Part shown: piece by piece, positions 43,898 to 53,089 of the stretch
How the letters are laid out: every line of letters begins with the position of its first letter
How positions within the stretch are numbered: the first letter of the stretch is position 1
Source of the DNA: Microbacterium ulmi
GTDB taxonomy: Bacteria > Actinomycetota > Actinomycetes > Actinomycetales > Microbacteriaceae
Length of the DNA: 64,000 bases
Reading direction: 5' to 3'
Assembly: GCF_011759705.1 (NCBI RefSeq)
Contig: NZ_JAAOZF010000001.1
Span: 2,278,454 to 2,342,453, forward strand
Notes under the pieces: generated by a model
What the model was told of the DNA's origin: nothing
What the model saw: the letters and a program-made list of their open reading frames with translations, nothing else
Database searches by the model: none
Translations under genes and position numbers: made by a program

Positions 43898-45664
43898 TCA
43901 ACTGATCGTGAGCAGCTGGTGGCCCGCCGCAACCGTCGAGCCGGGGTTCGCGTCGATCGCGCCGATGACGCCGTCCTTGTGCGCCTGGATCGGCTGCTCC
44001 ATCTTCATGGCCTCGAGCACGACGACGAGGTCGCCCTTGACGACGTGCTGGCCGTCCTCGACGGCGACCTTGACGATCGTGGCCTGCATGGGCGCCTTGA
44101 CGGCGTCGCCGGAGGCGCCCGCGACGACGGTCGGCGCGTGCGAGCGCCGCGACGGCGGCACGGCGGCGGGGCGTCCGATCTTCGACGGGGCCGCGACGAT
44201 CCGATCGGGAAGGCTCACCTCGAGGCGCTTGCCCGACACCTCGACCACGACGGTATGCCGCGTCTCGACGGGCGCCGCTTCGCCGACCTCGCCGTCCCAC
44301 GGCGGGATGTCGTTGACGAACTCCGTCTCGATCCACCGCGTGAACACGCCGAACCGGCCGTTCTCCGCCGTGAAGGCGGGATCGCGCACGACCTTGCGAT
44401 GGAACGGCAGCACCGTGGGCATGCCCGACACGACGAACTCGTCGAGTGCGCGGCGCGACCGGGCGAGGGCCTCTTCGCGGGTGCGGCCGGTCACGATGAT
44501 CTTGCCGAGAAGGGAGTCGAACGCGCCGCTCACGGTGTCGTTCGCCGTAACCCCCGAGTCGAGACGGATGCCGGGGCCGCCGAACGTCTTGAACTGCTGG
44601 ATGCGCCCCGGCTGCGGGAGGAAGCCGCGGCCCGGGTCCTCGCCGTTGACGCGGAACTCGATCGAGTGCCCCTCGGGGGCCGGGTCGTCGTAGTCGATGA
44701 GCCCGCCCTCCGCGATGCGGAACTGCTCGCGGACGAGATCGATGCCCGTGACCTCCTCCGAGACCGGGTGCTCGACCTGCAGGCGCGTGTTGACCTCGAG
44801 GAACGAGATCGTGCCGTCGGCGCCGATGAGGAACTCGCACGTGCCCGCCCCCACGTAGCCGACCTCGCGCAGGATCGCCTTCGACGAGCCGTACAGGGCC
44901 TTGTTCTGCTCGTCCGTCAGGAACGGCGCGGGCGCCTCCTCGACGAGCTTCTGGTGGCGCCGCTGCAGCGAGCAGTCGCGCGTGGAGATGACGACGACGT
45001 TGCCCGCGGCATCCGCGAGACACTGCGTCTCGACGTGACGCGGCTTGTCGAGGTACTTCTCGACGAAGCACTCTCCGCGCCCGAAGGCCGTGACGGCTTC
45101 GCGCGTCGCCGACTCGAACAGCTCGGGGATCTCGTCCGCCGTGCGGGCGACCTTCAGTCCCCGCCCGCCGCCGCCGTACGCGGCCTTGATCGCGATGGGC
45201 AGGCCGTGGACCTCGGCGAACGCGACGACCTCGTCGGCTCCGCTGACCGGCCCGGGGGTTCCGGGGGCCAGCGGCGCGCCGACCTTCTCGGCGACGTGGC
45301 GGGCCGTGACCTTGTCGCCCAGGGCCTCGATCGCCTCGGGCGACGGGCCGATCCACACGAGGCCCGCGTCGATGACGGCGCGCGCGAACTCGGCGTTCTC
45401 CGCGAGGAAGCCGTAGCCGGGGTGCACGGCATCGGCGCCGGAGCGGCGGGCGACGGAGAGGATCTTCTCGATCGAGAGGTACGTGTCTGCGCTCGTGTCG
45501 CCGTTGAGGGCGTAGGCCTCGTCGGCGAGCTTCGCGTGCATCGCGTCGCGGTCCTGGTCGGCGTAGACGGCGACGGACGCCTTGCCGGAGTCGCGCGCGG
45601 CGCGGATGACACGGACGGCGATCTCGCCGCGGTTCGCGATGAGCACCTTGGCGATCTGGGGCAT
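43898..45664 (-). CDS. accA3: Acyl-CoA carboxylase alpha subunit (biotin carboxylase plus biotin carrier)
   Basis: Carboxylates its own biotin with ATP and bicarbonate for malonyl/methylmalonyl-CoA formation. 588 residues: biotin carboxylase (about 1-450) beginning [23 protein letters not shown]-grasp loop [15 protein letters not shown] near 158-172, [20 protein letters not shown] near 287, then a linker and the carrier domain with the biotinylated lysine in [12 protein letters not shown] near 555. ATG 45664 lies 7 nt after TAGGCT. Partners are the beta and epsilon subunits at 51-53 kb, with birA beside them. Confidence 0.95.
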   Translation of the reverse strand: MPQIAKVLIANRGEIAVRVIRAARDSGKASVAVYADQDRDAMHAKLADEAYALNGDTSADTYLSIEKILSVARRSGADAVHPGYGFLAENAEFARAVIDAGLVWIGPSPEAIEALGDKVTARHVAEKVGAPLAPGTPGPVSGADEVVAFAEVHGLPIAIKAAYGGGGRGLKVARTADEIPELFESATREAVTAFGRGECFVEKYLDKPRHVETQCLADAAGNVVVISTRDCSLQRRHQKLVEEAPAPFLTDEQNKALYGSSKAILREVGYVGAGTCEFLIGADGTISFLEVNTRLQVEHPVSEEVTGIDLVREQFRIAEGGLIDYDDPAPEGHSIEFRVNGEDPGRGFLPQPGRIQQFKTFGGPGIRLDSGVTANDTVSGAFDSLLGKIIVTGRTREEALARSRRALDEFVVSGMPTVLPFHRKVVRDPAFTAENGRFGVFTRWIETEFVNDIPPWDGEVGEAAPVETRHTVVVEVSGKRLEVSLPDRIVAAPSKIGRPAAVPPSRRSHAPTVVAGASGDAVKAPMQATIVKVAVEDGQHVVKGDLVVVLEAMKMEQPIQAHKDGVIGAIDANPGSTVAAGHQLLTIS

Positions 45665-45671
45665 GGATGTC

Positions 45672-45677
45672 AGCCTA
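45672..45677 (-). promoter_or_regulatory. -10 box for the leaderless carboxylase alpha gene
   Basis: TAGGCT on the minus strand, 7 nt before ATG 45664. Confidence 0.5.
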
Positions 45678-45741
45678 CCCAGCGGCATGCGGCCCCTTTT
45701 GAGCGGTCCCCACAAGAAACCAGCGGAATCGTGTGAGGAGT

Positions 45742-46383
45742 CTACGAGCCGTTCCAGAGGTCGGTCCACGCGATGCCGAGCTCGCCCGTGAGACGGCGCA
45801 GCGTCGAGAGCGACATCCCGACCACCGTCGACGGGTCCCCCTCGACTCGCTCGATGAACGGCCCGCCCAGGCTGTCGATCGTGAAGGCCCCCGCGACGTG
45901 AAGGGGCTCGCCGGAGGCGACGTACGCGTCGATCTCGGCATCCGTCACATCCGCGGCGAACGACACGGATGCCTGCGCCACCGCATGCGCCTCCCTCGGG
46001 GCGAGTCCGGGCGTCAGCCGGTACACGCTGTGCCCCGAGTGCAGAACGCCCGTGCGTCCCCGCATCGCACGCCACCGGGCCGTCGCGATCTCGGCGGTGC
46101 GGGGCTTGCCGAGGACCTCTCCGTCGAGCTCGAACATCGAGTCGCCGCCGATCACGATCCCGTCGAAGCCGAGCGACCCGAGTCGCGCCGCCACCTCGGC
46201 GGCCTTGCGGCGCGCGAGCAGCAGCACGTGCTCGTCGGGCTCGAGCCTGCGACGCTCCGACGTCTCGACGGCCGCGACGACGGCGTCCTCGTCGACGTCG
46301 GGCGAGGCCGTCTCGGGCTCGATGCCGGCCTGCCGCAGGAGCATGAGGCGGGCGGGAGAGGTCGAGGCGAGGCACACGCGCAT
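45742..46383 (-). CDS. maf: Maf family nucleoside triphosphate pyrophosphatase
   Basis: House-cleaning pyrophosphatase of 213 residues that removes non-canonical or excess d[23 protein letters not shown] at 5-21 is the signature S-x-S-P-R-R/A start, SPDVDEDAV near 28, ARRKAAEVA near 57, [18 protein letters not shown] near 78-95 (catalytic Asp) and [11 protein letters not shown] near 110 are all conserved. ATG 46383 is 7 nt after a -10 box shared with the divergent gene. Confidence 0.93.
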   Translation of the reverse strand: MRVCLASTSPARLMLLRQAGIEPETASPDVDEDAVVAAVETSERRRLEPDEHVLLLARRKAAEVAARLGSLGFDGIVIGGDSMFELDGEVLGKPRTAEIATARWRAMRGRTGVLHSGHSVYRLTPGLAPREAHAVAQASVSFAADVTDAEIDAYVASGEPLHVAGAFTIDSLGGPFIERVEGDPSTVVGMSLSTLRRLTGELGIAWTDLWNGS

Positions 46384-46390
46384 GACCCCC

Positions 46391-46400
46391 ACGCTAGCGT
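46391..46400. promoter_or_regulatory. Palindromic divergent -10 element for maf and the methyltransferase gene
   Basis: ACGCTAGCGT is a perfect 10-bp palindrome that reads TAGCGT on both strands (46395-46400 and 46396-46391), each 7 nt from its start codon (ATG 46408 and ATG 46383). Both genes are thus likely leaderless with overlapping promoters. Confidence 0.6.
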
Positions 46401-46407
46401 CGAGGGT

Positions 46408-47820
46408 ATGGAACCCGGAGACCTCATCGACCTCGACGTGACCGGAGTCGCCCACGGCGGCGTGTTCGTCGGACGGCACGAGGGCCGCGTCGTCTTCGTC
46501 CCCGACGCGATCCCCGGCGAGCGGGTGCGGGTGCGGCTGACGGATGTCGGCAAGGCGTCGTTCTGGCGCGGCGAGACGCTCGAGATCCTGGATGCCTCGC
46601 CTCACCGCCGCCCCCACGTGTGGTCGCAGGCGGACGTGGACGTCGCGCCGGAGCACCGCCCAGGCGGCGCCGACTTCGGGCACATCGACCTCGCGCATCA
46701 GCGTGGGCTCAAACTGCGGGTCGTGCTCGACGCGCTGCAGCGGATCGGCGGGATGACGCACGCGGCGGTGGGGATCACGGCCGCGCTGCCCCTCCTCGGC
46801 GACGCGCCGGACGTGCTCGCGGAGGTGCTTGACGAGGAGACGGACGACGGCACCAGGTGGCGGACTCGAGTGAGCCTGCACGTCGATGCGGACGGCCGCG
46901 TCGGCCCGTACGCGGCGCGCAGCCACAGGGTCGTCGAGGTCGACGACCACCCCCTCGCGACGTGGGAGATCGAGCAGGCGGCGCTCTCCCTCGCACGCGG
47001 CGACGGGACGCATGCCGCACCCGGGCGGGTGGACCTCGTGCAGCCCGCGGACGGCCGCGTGCGGGTCATCCCGCGACCGGACTCGCGGCGCGGCGCGCGC
47101 ACGGGCAGCTCTCGCCGGGGAGGTGCCGCACGACCCGCCGCGGCGACGCGGAAGAGCGACCCGTCGCGCGACGTCGTCGTCGAGCGGGTCGCCGGGCGCG
47201 ACTTCCGCGTCGACGCCGGCGGGTTCTGGCAGGTGCACCGCCTCGCGGCGAGCTCGCTCACGCAGACCGTCAAGAGCGCGATCCAGAGCTCGCGGCCCGA
47301 CGGCCCGATCCGGCGCGACGGCGGGCTGTGGATCGATCCCGACGCGTGGCATCTCGACCTCTACGGAGGCGTGGGGCTCTTCGCCGCGGCGCTCGGCGAT
47401 CTCGGCGGCGCGGCGACCCGGGTCACGAGCGTCGAGTCCGACCCGCGCGCCACCGAGCACGCGGGCGAGAACCTCGCCGAGTGGGTCGGCGCACGAGCCG
47501 AGACCGCTCGCGTGGACCGATGGATCGCGCGGCTCGCGGCCGAGGCGTCACCGTCTGAGCGCGAGCGTCTGTCGCGCGGCGTCGTGCTGCTCGACCCGCC
47601 CCGATCGGGAGCCGGACGTGAGGTCGTCGAAGGGATCGCCTCGCTCGCCCCCGCGACCGTCGTCTACGTCGCGTGCGACCCCGTCGCCCTCGCGCGCGAC
47701 CTCGCGACCTTCCGCGCCGCCGGGTACGAGAGCGCGGCCATCGAGGCGCTCGACCTCTTCCCGAACTCGCATCACGTGGAGGCCGTCGCGACGCTCATCC
47801 GCTCGGCGTCGCCGCGCTAG
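46408..47820 (+). CDS. TrmA/RumA-like RNA m5U methyltransferase without Fe-S cysteines
   Basis: SAM-dependent tRNA/rRNA uracil-5 methyltransferase family, 470 residues. An N-terminal TRAM domain (about 1-60, DVTGVAHGGVFVGRHEGRVV) precedes the catalytic part with LDLYGGVGLFAAAL near 312 (SAM binding), VVLLDPPRSGAGREVVEG near 391 and VYVACDPVALARDL near 418. That Cys is the catalytic one and is the only cysteine in the protein, so the usual [4Fe-4S] cluster cannot form. A His/Arg-rich stretch replaces the cluster region. ATG 46408 is set by the -10 box 7 nt upstream. Confidence 0.85.
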   Translation: MEPGDLIDLDVTGVAHGGVFVGRHEGRVVFVPDAIPGERVRVRLTDVGKASFWRGETLEILDASPHRRPHVWSQADVDVAPEHRPGGADFGHIDLAHQRGLKLRVVLDALQRIGGMTHAAVGITAALPLLGDAPDVLAEVLDEETDDGTRWRTRVSLHVDADGRVGPYAARSHRVVEVDDHPLATWEIEQAALSLARGDGTHAAPGRVDLVQPADGRVRVIPRPDSRRGARTGSSRRGGAARPAAATRKSDPSRDVVVERVAGRDFRVDAGGFWQVHRLAASSLTQTVKSAIQSSRPDGPIRRDGGLWIDPDAWHLDLYGGVGLFAAALGDLGGAATRVTSVESDPRATEHAGENLAEWVGARAETARVDRWIARLAAEASPSERERLSRGVVLLDPPRSGAGREVVEGIASLAPATVVYVACDPVALARDLATFRAAGYESAAIEALDLFPNSHHVEAVATLIRSASPR

Positions 47821-47823
47821 CCT
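47818..47823 (+). promoter_or_regulatory. -10 box for the leaderless response regulator gene
   Basis: TAGCCT, 6 nt before ATG 47830; its first three bases are the stop codon of the methyltransferase gene. Confidence 0.5.
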
Positions 47824-47829
47824 GGGCCC

Positions 47830-48501
47830 ATGACGCGCGTCGCCCTCATCGACGACCACGAGTCCGTGCGGCTCGGGCTCGAGGCCGCGTGCCTGCGCGC
47901 CGGCACGAAGCAGGTCGTCTTCTCGGGAAGCACCGTGACGGCCTACCTCGACTGGCGCGCGTTCAGCCAGGCGCGTCCTGCCGACGTCGTCGTGCTCGAC
48001 CTGACGCTCGGCGACGGGACGACCGTCACGGAGAACGTCCGCGCCCTCGTCTCGGACGGGTCGAGCGTCATCATCCACAGCGTCGCCGACCGGCCGGCGG
48101 CCGTGCGCGAGGCGCTCGCTGCGGGAGCCGCCGGCGTCGTGAGCAAGGCATCGCGCATCGACGACGTCATCGCGGCGATCCGCACCGTCGCGAGGGGCGA
48201 GCCGCTCAACAACGTGGAATGGGCCAGCGCGGTGGAGGGAGACCGCGCGTTCGCCGACGCGCAGCTGTCCGCTCGCGAGCGCGACGTCCTCCGGCTCTAC
48301 GCGGCCGGGCTCCCGCTCAAGGCGGTCGCGGAGCGCCTCGGCGTGGCCTATTCGACCGCGAAGGAGAACATCACGCGCGTGCGCGTCAAGTACGTCGAAG
48401 TCGGGCGCCCGGCCCCCACGAAGGTCGACCTCCTGCGCAGGGCGATGGAGGACGGAATCCTCGCGCAGGCCGCGCCCGACCCCGGATCCGGCGATGAATG
48501 A
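47830..48501 (+). CDS. NarL/FixJ-type response regulator
   Basis: Two-component DNA-binding regulator of 223 residues. Receiver domain 1-125: acidic pair in ALIDDHESVR at 5-14, phosphorylated Asp in VVVLDLTLGDG near 57, and Lys in GVVSKASRI near 106. LuxR-type HTH near 145-205: LSARERDVLRLYAAGLPLKA and VAERLGVAYSTAKENITRVR. It is followed after 9 bp by the histidine kinase gene and then a third gene. Confidence 0.93.
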   Translation: MTRVALIDDHESVRLGLEAACLRAGTKQVVFSGSTVTAYLDWRAFSQARPADVVVLDLTLGDGTTVTENVRALVSDGSSVIIHSVADRPAAVREALAAGAAGVVSKASRIDDVIAAIRTVARGEPLNNVEWASAVEGDRAFADAQLSARERDVLRLYAAGLPLKAVAERLGVAYSTAKENITRVRVKYVEVGRPAPTKVDLLRRAMEDGILAQAAPDPGSGDE

Positions 48502-48510
48502 TGGAGCGCG

Positions 48511-49767
48511 GTGACGGCTGAGACGCCGCAGAGCATCCTCGACGAGGCGTGGGGACACATCCCGCAGACGCACGAGACGACGGCGGGGATGGGGTCGTTC
48601 ACGCGCATCCGCGTCGAGCGCATCATCTCGGTCGCGGCGGGCCTCGGATCGCTCGTGCTCGGCGCACAGGCGCTCGTCACGGCGCTCGGGCCGTCCGAGG
48701 AGCTGCCCGCGTGGCACCTCCCCCTCCTCGTCGCGACGTTCGCGCCGCTGGCCGCGATGATCCTCGCCTGCCTCGTCGGGCGCGGCGTCCGGTTCACGGC
48801 GGGGACGTTCGCGATCGTCTACATCGCGGCGCTCGCGGTGTGGCCGCTCGCGACGCAGGGGTCGACGCCCGCGCCCACCGACGAACCCTGGATCTGGTAC
48901 CTCGTCAACATCGCGACGCTCGCCGCCGTGCTGGCGTTCCCGCTGCCCCTGCAGCTCGTGTGGACGATCGTCGCCCCGCTCCTGTTCGGACTCGTCCGCC
49001 TGATCCAGGGCGGTTTCGGCCCGGAGGACCTGTGGATCGCGGTCGCGCTCGACGTCTCTTTCGCCCTCATCCTCGGCGGGGTGCTGCTGAGCCTGGGCTG
49101 GGTCTTCCGCTCGGTCGCCGCCAACGTCGACCGCACACGGGCGCGCGCGGTCGACTCGTACGCCGCCGCCGCGGCCGCCGACGCCGCAGAGGCGGAGCGC
49201 GTCGCCGTCGCGGCGCTCATGCACGACAGCGTGCTCGCGGCTCTCATCGCGGCCGAGCGCGCAGAGACGCCCCGCGAGCGGTCGCTCGCCGTCGGGATGG
49301 CGCGCGAAGCGCTCACGCGACTGGCGAACACGGAGCAGGACGCGAGCGAGGGCAGCGACGAGCCGACGGATGCCGCGACCGTCGCCGACGAGATCGAGCG
49401 GTCGTCGCGGGAGCTCGGCATCCGGCTCGTCGCCGAGCGCACGATCGATCCGGAGGGCGCGGCCATCCCCGGCAGAGTCGGGCGCGCTCTCGCCCTCGCC
49501 GCGGCGCAGGCGATCGCCAACGCCGTGCAGCACGCCGACGGACGCGGCCTCGCGGTCGCGGTGCGGGGGGTCTCCCACCCCGCGGCCGTCCGCATCGACG
49601 TGCGGGACACGGGCGGAGGGTTCGCGCTGGAAGAGGTGCCCGACGACAGGCTCGGCATCCGGGGCTCCATCATCGCGCGCGTCGCCGCCGTCGGCGGCAC
49701 GGCGCGCATCGACGCGGGCGAGGTCGGCACGACGGTCCGGCTCGAGTGGCGGGAGGAGGAGCCGTGA
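48511..49767 (+). CDS. Membrane sensor histidine kinase (HisKA_3/NarX-like)
   Basis: 418 residues. Six hydrophobic segments between about 35 and 205 form a membrane sensor without a large extracellular domain. The phosphoacceptor region is VAALMHDSVLAALIAAERAE near 227-246 (His-Asp pair), and the ATPase part has LAAAQAIANAVQHADGRGLA near 329-348 (N box) and IDVRDTGGGFAL near 363 (G1 box). GTG 48511 lies 9 bp after the regulator stop; its own stop overlaps the next GTG. The signal sensed is unknown. Confidence 0.9.
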   Translation: MTAETPQSILDEAWGHIPQTHETTAGMGSFTRIRVERIISVAAGLGSLVLGAQALVTALGPSEELPAWHLPLLVATFAPLAAMILACLVGRGVRFTAGTFAIVYIAALAVWPLATQGSTPAPTDEPWIWYLVNIATLAAVLAFPLPLQLVWTIVAPLLFGLVRLIQGGFGPEDLWIAVALDVSFALILGGVLLSLGWVFRSVAANVDRTRARAVDSYAAAAAADAAEAERVAVAALMHDSVLAALIAAERAETPRERSLAVGMAREALTRLANTEQDASEGSDEPTDAATVADEIERSSRELGIRLVAERTIDPEGAAIPGRVGRALALAAAQAIANAVQHADGRGLAVAVRGVSHPAAVRIDVRDTGGGFALEEVPDDRLGIRGSIIARVAAVGGTARIDAGEVGTTVRLEWREEEP

Positions 49768-50819
49768 TCAGCGTCCGCACCGTGCTCGTGGGGCTCGGAC
49801 TGGCCTTCACCGCCTACCTCGCCGCCCGCGGACTGTGGTGGACGAGCCCCGTCGGGCGGCCGCTGCTGGTCATCCTCGCGCTCGGGCTGTATCTCGTGAC
49901 GACGTGGCTGTGCCTGTTCTGGGAGCGGCGGCCCTCGCGCAGATCCGGCGACCGCGATCCGGCGCCTCGGCAGCCGACCGTGCTGCCCGTGTGGGCGGCC
50001 GTCCTGGCGCTCGCGTGCGCCGTGATCGTGCCGAGCGCCATCTCGGTCGCCGTCGGCCCGCAGTCGCGGACGGAGCTGTTCGCCACCTGGTACCTGGGCG
50101 GCATCGGCGTGCTCATGACGATCGTCATGGTGCGGCGGCGGCCGTGGGTCGCGTGGAGCGGGATGGTCGCGCTCGCGGTCGCGTCGATCCTGTGGATGGG
50201 GGTTGGCGCGGCCCTCGCCCTCGGCCTCGTGGGGTCGATCGTGTGGGTCGCCTCGGCGCAGCTGCTCGTCGCCTCGATGAACCGCGCGGCGCGCGACACG
50301 AGCAGGCTCGCCCAGCTCCAGCGGGCGGCCTCGGCCTGGCAGGCGTCCCAGTCCGGTCGCCAGCGCGAGCGTCGCGTCCAGGTGCAGCGCGCGCTCGCCG
50401 TCGCAGGCCCCGTGCTCGCGCGGACGATCGCGACGGGCGGCGAGCTCGACGACGAGGAGCGGCTGAGCGCCCGCGTCGCGGAGGGCACGCTCCGCGACGA
50501 GCTGCGGGGCCCGCGTCTGCTCGACGACGACGTCCGCACGGAGCTCGCGGCCGCACGGCGCCGCGGCGCGACCGTCACGGTGCTCGACGAAGGCGGGCTC
50601 GAGGGGCTCGATGAGACGTCCCTCGCCGCGATCCGCGCTCAGCTCGCCGGCACGCTCCGCACGTCGCGCTCCGACCGGCTGTTCATCCGCACCGCGGCGC
50701 ACGACACGGTCGCCGTCACGGTCGTGGGGCGCTCGGGTGCGAGCGACGGCATGTCGGACGAGGATGCCGTGGACCTGTGGAGCGAGATCCCGCGAGACCC
50801 GGAGCCGCCCGCGCCCTGA
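49764..50819 (+). CDS. Uncharacterised membrane protein, third gene of the two-component operon
   Basis: 351 residues, not recognised as a known family. Four to six hydrophobic segments lie between residues 5 and 165, then a helical, probably coiled-coil stretch (MNRAARDTSRLAQLQRAASA near 170-190) and a soluble C-terminal half of mixed helix/strand character. The layout copies a histidine kinase, but there is no His-Asp phosphoacceptor and no N or G box, so it may be a degenerate kinase or a partner of the kinase encoded upstream. GTG 49764 overlaps the kinase stop, which implies coupled translation. A hairpin terminator follows. Confidence 0.7.
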   Translation: MISVRTVLVGLGLAFTAYLAARGLWWTSPVGRPLLVILALGLYLVTTWLCLFWERRPSRRSGDRDPAPRQPTVLPVWAAVLALACAVIVPSAISVAVGPQSRTELFATWYLGGIGVLMTIVMVRRRPWVAWSGMVALAVASILWMGVGAALALGLVGSIVWVASAQLLVASMNRAARDTSRLAQLQRAASAWQASQSGRQRERRVQVQRALAVAGPVLARTIATGGELDDEERLSARVAEGTLRDELRGPRLLDDDVRTELAAARRRGATVTVLDEGGLEGLDETSLAAIRAQLAGTLRTSRSDRLFIRTAAHDTVAVTVVGRSGASDGMSDEDAVDLWSEIPRDPEPPAP

Positions 50820-50827
50820 CGTGAGTA

Positions 50828-50870
50828 CGCTCCCCGTCCCGGTGGGGGAGGGGTACCGGGGCGGGGAGCG
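50828..50870 (+). terminator. Strong hairpin terminator of the two-component operon
   Basis: 16-bp stem CGCTCCCCGTCCCGGT / ACCGGGGCGGGGAGCG with one G-U pair and an 11-nt G-rich loop, 8 bp after the stop; followed by GAAAAGAAGA. Confidence 0.75.
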
Positions 50871-51137
50871 GAAAAGAAGAGGCGAGGGGCGGCGAAGCCG
50901 CCCGCCCCTCGCCTGGCGGACGGTTACCCGAAAACCGTCCGCATGGCCGAACCCGAGACCCGCAGTGCGGGGCAGGTCAGCCGAACGCGAGAGCGTTCCA
51001 GCAGTTCAAGTATGGAAGCCGTGCAAGTCCTCCGTCTGTAGGTATTTCGGGGGACAAAGTTGCCAGGGAGCACAAACCCGGCGTGGCGGCCATCGCGCCA
51101 GGGCGTCAGAGGACCCGGCATCCCGCCCCGCAGCGGC
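50871..51137. other. Structured spacer with four further hairpins, possible small RNA
   Basis: Between convergent genes. Hairpins: 50881-50913 (GGCGAGGGG / CCCCTCGCC with an inner CGGC-GAA-GCCG), 50916-50942 (GCGGACGGTT / AACCGTCCGC), 50959-50971 (CCCGC-AGT-GCGGG) and 50983-50998 (GAACGC with a GAGA tetraloop and GCGTTC). The remaining 51000-51137 is less structured and relatively AT-rich at 51005-51065. A 65-codon minus-strand frame (51121-50924) covers it but has no ribosome site or recognisable motif. No known RNA family was recognised. Confidence 0.5.
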
Positions 51138-51371
51138 TCAGCCGCCGAAGCGGCCCCAGCCGACCTCGCGGCGCAGAGGCCCGCGCGTCGTCCTGGTCGA
51201 CACGGCCCACGCCGTCCTCACCGGCTCGTCCTCGGCGAGAGCGGCGGCCGCCTCGCGCGCATACGCCTCGCTCACGACGGCGACGAGCGCGGCGAGTTCC
51301 TCATCCGTCGGGTTGCCGCGGAGCACCTCCACCGTGACGCGGTCGCCCGCGTCGATCTCCGCCCCCGTCAT
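51138..51371 (-). CDS. accE: Acyl-CoA carboxylase epsilon subunit
   Basis: Small subunit of 77 residues that stabilises actinobacterial acyl-CoA carboxylases. [20 protein letters not shown] near 12-31 is the family signature, and the C-terminus [15 protein letters not shown] is rich in Arg/Trp/Gly as is usual. ATG 51371 overlaps the stop of the beta-subunit gene by 4 bp. Confidence 0.88.
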   Translation of the reverse strand: MTGAEIDAGDRVTVEVLRGNPTDEELAALVAVVSEAYAREAAAALAEDEPVRTAWAVSTRTTRGPLRREVGWGRFGG

Positions 51372-52957
51372 AGCGGGATGTTACCGTGCTTCTTCGGCGG
51401 CAGGCTGGCGCGCTTGCCGCGGAGCGACCGCAGCGCCTTGGCGACCGCGACGCGGGTCTGCGCAGGCTCGATGATGCCGTCCAGCTCGCCGCGCTCGGCG
51501 GCGAGGAACGGGGAGGCCACGTTGTAGGTGTACTCGTTCGCGAGGCGCGTGCGGACGGCCGCGACATCCTCGCCGTTCTCCTCGGCCTTCTTGATCTCGC
51601 CGCGGTAGAGGATGTTGACCGCGCCCTGACCGCCCATGACGGCGATCTCGGCGGTCGGCCATGCGAGGTTGACGTCGGCGCCGAGCTGCTTCGAGCCCAT
51701 GACGATGTACGCGCCGCCGTACGCCTTGCGCAGGATCACCGTCACGAGCGGCACGGTCGCCTCGGCGTACGCGTAGAGGAGCTTGGCGCCGCGGCGGATG
51801 ACGCCCGTCCACTCCTGATCCGTGCCCGGCAGATAGCCGGGCACGTCGACGAGGGTCAGGATCGGGATCGAGAACGCGTCGCAGAAGCGCACGAAGCGGC
51901 TCGCCTTCTCGCCGGCCTCGATGTTGAGCGTCCCGGCCATCTGCGACGGCTGGTTGGCGATGACGCCGACGGTGCGCCCCTCGATGCGGCCGAAGCCGAT
52001 GACGATGTTGGGCGCGAACAGCGGCTGCACCTCGATGAAGTCGCCCGCGTCGACGAGCTCGCGGATGACGCCGTGGATGTCGTACGGCTGGTTGGGGGAG
52101 TCGGGGATGACGGTGTTCAGGGTGCGATCGGCATCCGTCGTCTCCCACTCGAACTCGGTCTCGTACGCGGGCAGCTCGGCCATGTTGTTGTCGGGGAGGA
52201 AGCCCAGGAGCGTGCGGACGTAGTCGATCGCGTCGTCCTCGTCCTCCGCGAGGTAGTGCGCGACGCCGGAGCGGGTGTTGTGCGTGTACGCGCCGCCCAG
52301 CTCCTCCATGCCGACGTCCTCGCCCGTCACGGTCTTGATGACGTCGGGGCCCGTGACGAACATCTGGCTGGTCTTGTCGACCATGATGACGAAGTCGGTG
52401 AGGGCGGGGGAGTACACGGCGCCGCCTGCGGCGGGACCCATGATGATCGAGATCTGCGGGATCACCCCGGACGCGCGGGTGTTGAGACGGAAGATCTCGC
52501 CGTACTTGCCGAGCGCGACCACACCTTCCTGGATGCGCGCGCCGCCCGAGTCGAGGATGCCGACGATCGGGATGCCGCTGCGCTCCGCGAGCTCCATGAC
52601 CTTGATGATCTTCTCGCCCGCCACTTCGCCGAGCGACCCGCCGAAGGTCGAGAAGTCCTGCGCGTAGACGGCGACCGTGCGGCCGTGGATCGTGCCGACG
52701 CCGGTCACGACGGAGTCTCCGTAGGGGCGCGAGCGGTCCATGCCGAACGCCGTCGTGCGGTGGCGGACGTACTCGTCGATCTCGACGAAGCTCCCGGGGT
52801 CGACGAGCAGCTGGATGCGCTCGCGGGCCGTGAGCTTGCCCTTCGCGTGCTGCTTGTCCCGCGCCCTCTCCTCCGCGTCGACGACGGCTTCCTGGTAGCG
52901 GGCGCGGAGGTCCGCGATCTTGCCGGCGGTCGTCGTGAGGTCGGGCGCATCGGTCAC
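51368..52957 (-). CDS. accD5: Acyl-CoA carboxylase beta subunit (carboxyltransferase; propionyl/acetyl-CoA)
   Basis: Transfers the carboxyl group from biotin to acyl-CoA. 529 residues in two crotonase-like domains. [20 protein letters not shown] near 46-65 opens the carboxyltransferase fold; [20 protein letters not shown] near 125-144 and [20 protein letters not shown] near 164-183 shape the first oxyanion site; [20 protein letters not shown] near 372-391 and [20 protein letters not shown] near 410-429 the second. The Asp in the last region fits propionyl-CoA type enzymes. GTG 52957 lies 7 nt after TAGGGT. Confidence 0.95.
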   Translation of the reverse strand: MTDAPDLTTTAGKIADLRARYQEAVVDAEERARDKQHAKGKLTARERIQLLVDPGSFVEIDEYVRHRTTAFGMDRSRPYGDSVVTGVGTIHGRTVAVYAQDFSTFGGSLGEVAGEKIIKVMELAERSGIPIVGILDSGGARIQEGVVALGKYGEIFRLNTRASGVIPQISIIMGPAAGGAVYSPALTDFVIMVDKTSQMFVTGPDVIKTVTGEDVGMEELGGAYTHNTRSGVAHYLAEDEDDAIDYVRTLLGFLPDNNMAELPAYETEFEWETTDADRTLNTVIPDSPNQPYDIHGVIRELVDAGDFIEVQPLFAPNIVIGFGRIEGRTVGVIANQPSQMAGTLNIEAGEKASRFVRFCDAFSIPILTLVDVPGYLPGTDQEWTGVIRRGAKLLYAYAEATVPLVTVILRKAYGGAYIVMGSKQLGADVNLAWPTAEIAVMGGQGAVNILYRGEIKKAEENGEDVAAVRTRLANEYTYNVASPFLAAERGELDGIIEPAQTRVAVAKALRSLRGKRASLPPKKHGNIPL

Positions 52958-52964
52958 GTTCTCC

Positions 52965-52970
52965 ACCCTA
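52965..52970 (-). promoter_or_regulatory. -10 box for the leaderless carboxylase beta gene
   Basis: TAGGGT on the minus strand, 7 nt before GTG 52957. Confidence 0.5.
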
Positions 52971-53077
52971 GCGGCGGGCCCTTTCCTGGCCTTGGAGAGT
53001 GCGTACAAGGGCTTGCGGCATCCGCTGTCGACTTCCGTGCGCTCTCGACGAGCCGGGATGCCGGAACCCGCCCCGCG

Positions 53078-53083
53078 TAGGGT
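53078..53083 (+). promoter_or_regulatory. -10 box for leaderless birA
   Basis: TAGGGT, 6 nt before ATG 53090. Together with 52965-52970 it marks a divergent pair of leaderless genes of biotin metabolism. Confidence 0.5.
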
Positions 53084-53089
53084 GAGACC

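Noticed and set aside
50924..51121. 65-codon minus-strand frame ending in a hairpin
   Set aside because: No ribosome site, composition dictated by the hairpins on the other strand; kept only as a note within the structured spacer.
50871..51137. SRP RNA, RNase P RNA, 6C RNA or cobalamin riboswitch
   Set aside because: None of the conserved sequence blocks of these RNAs was found on either strand.
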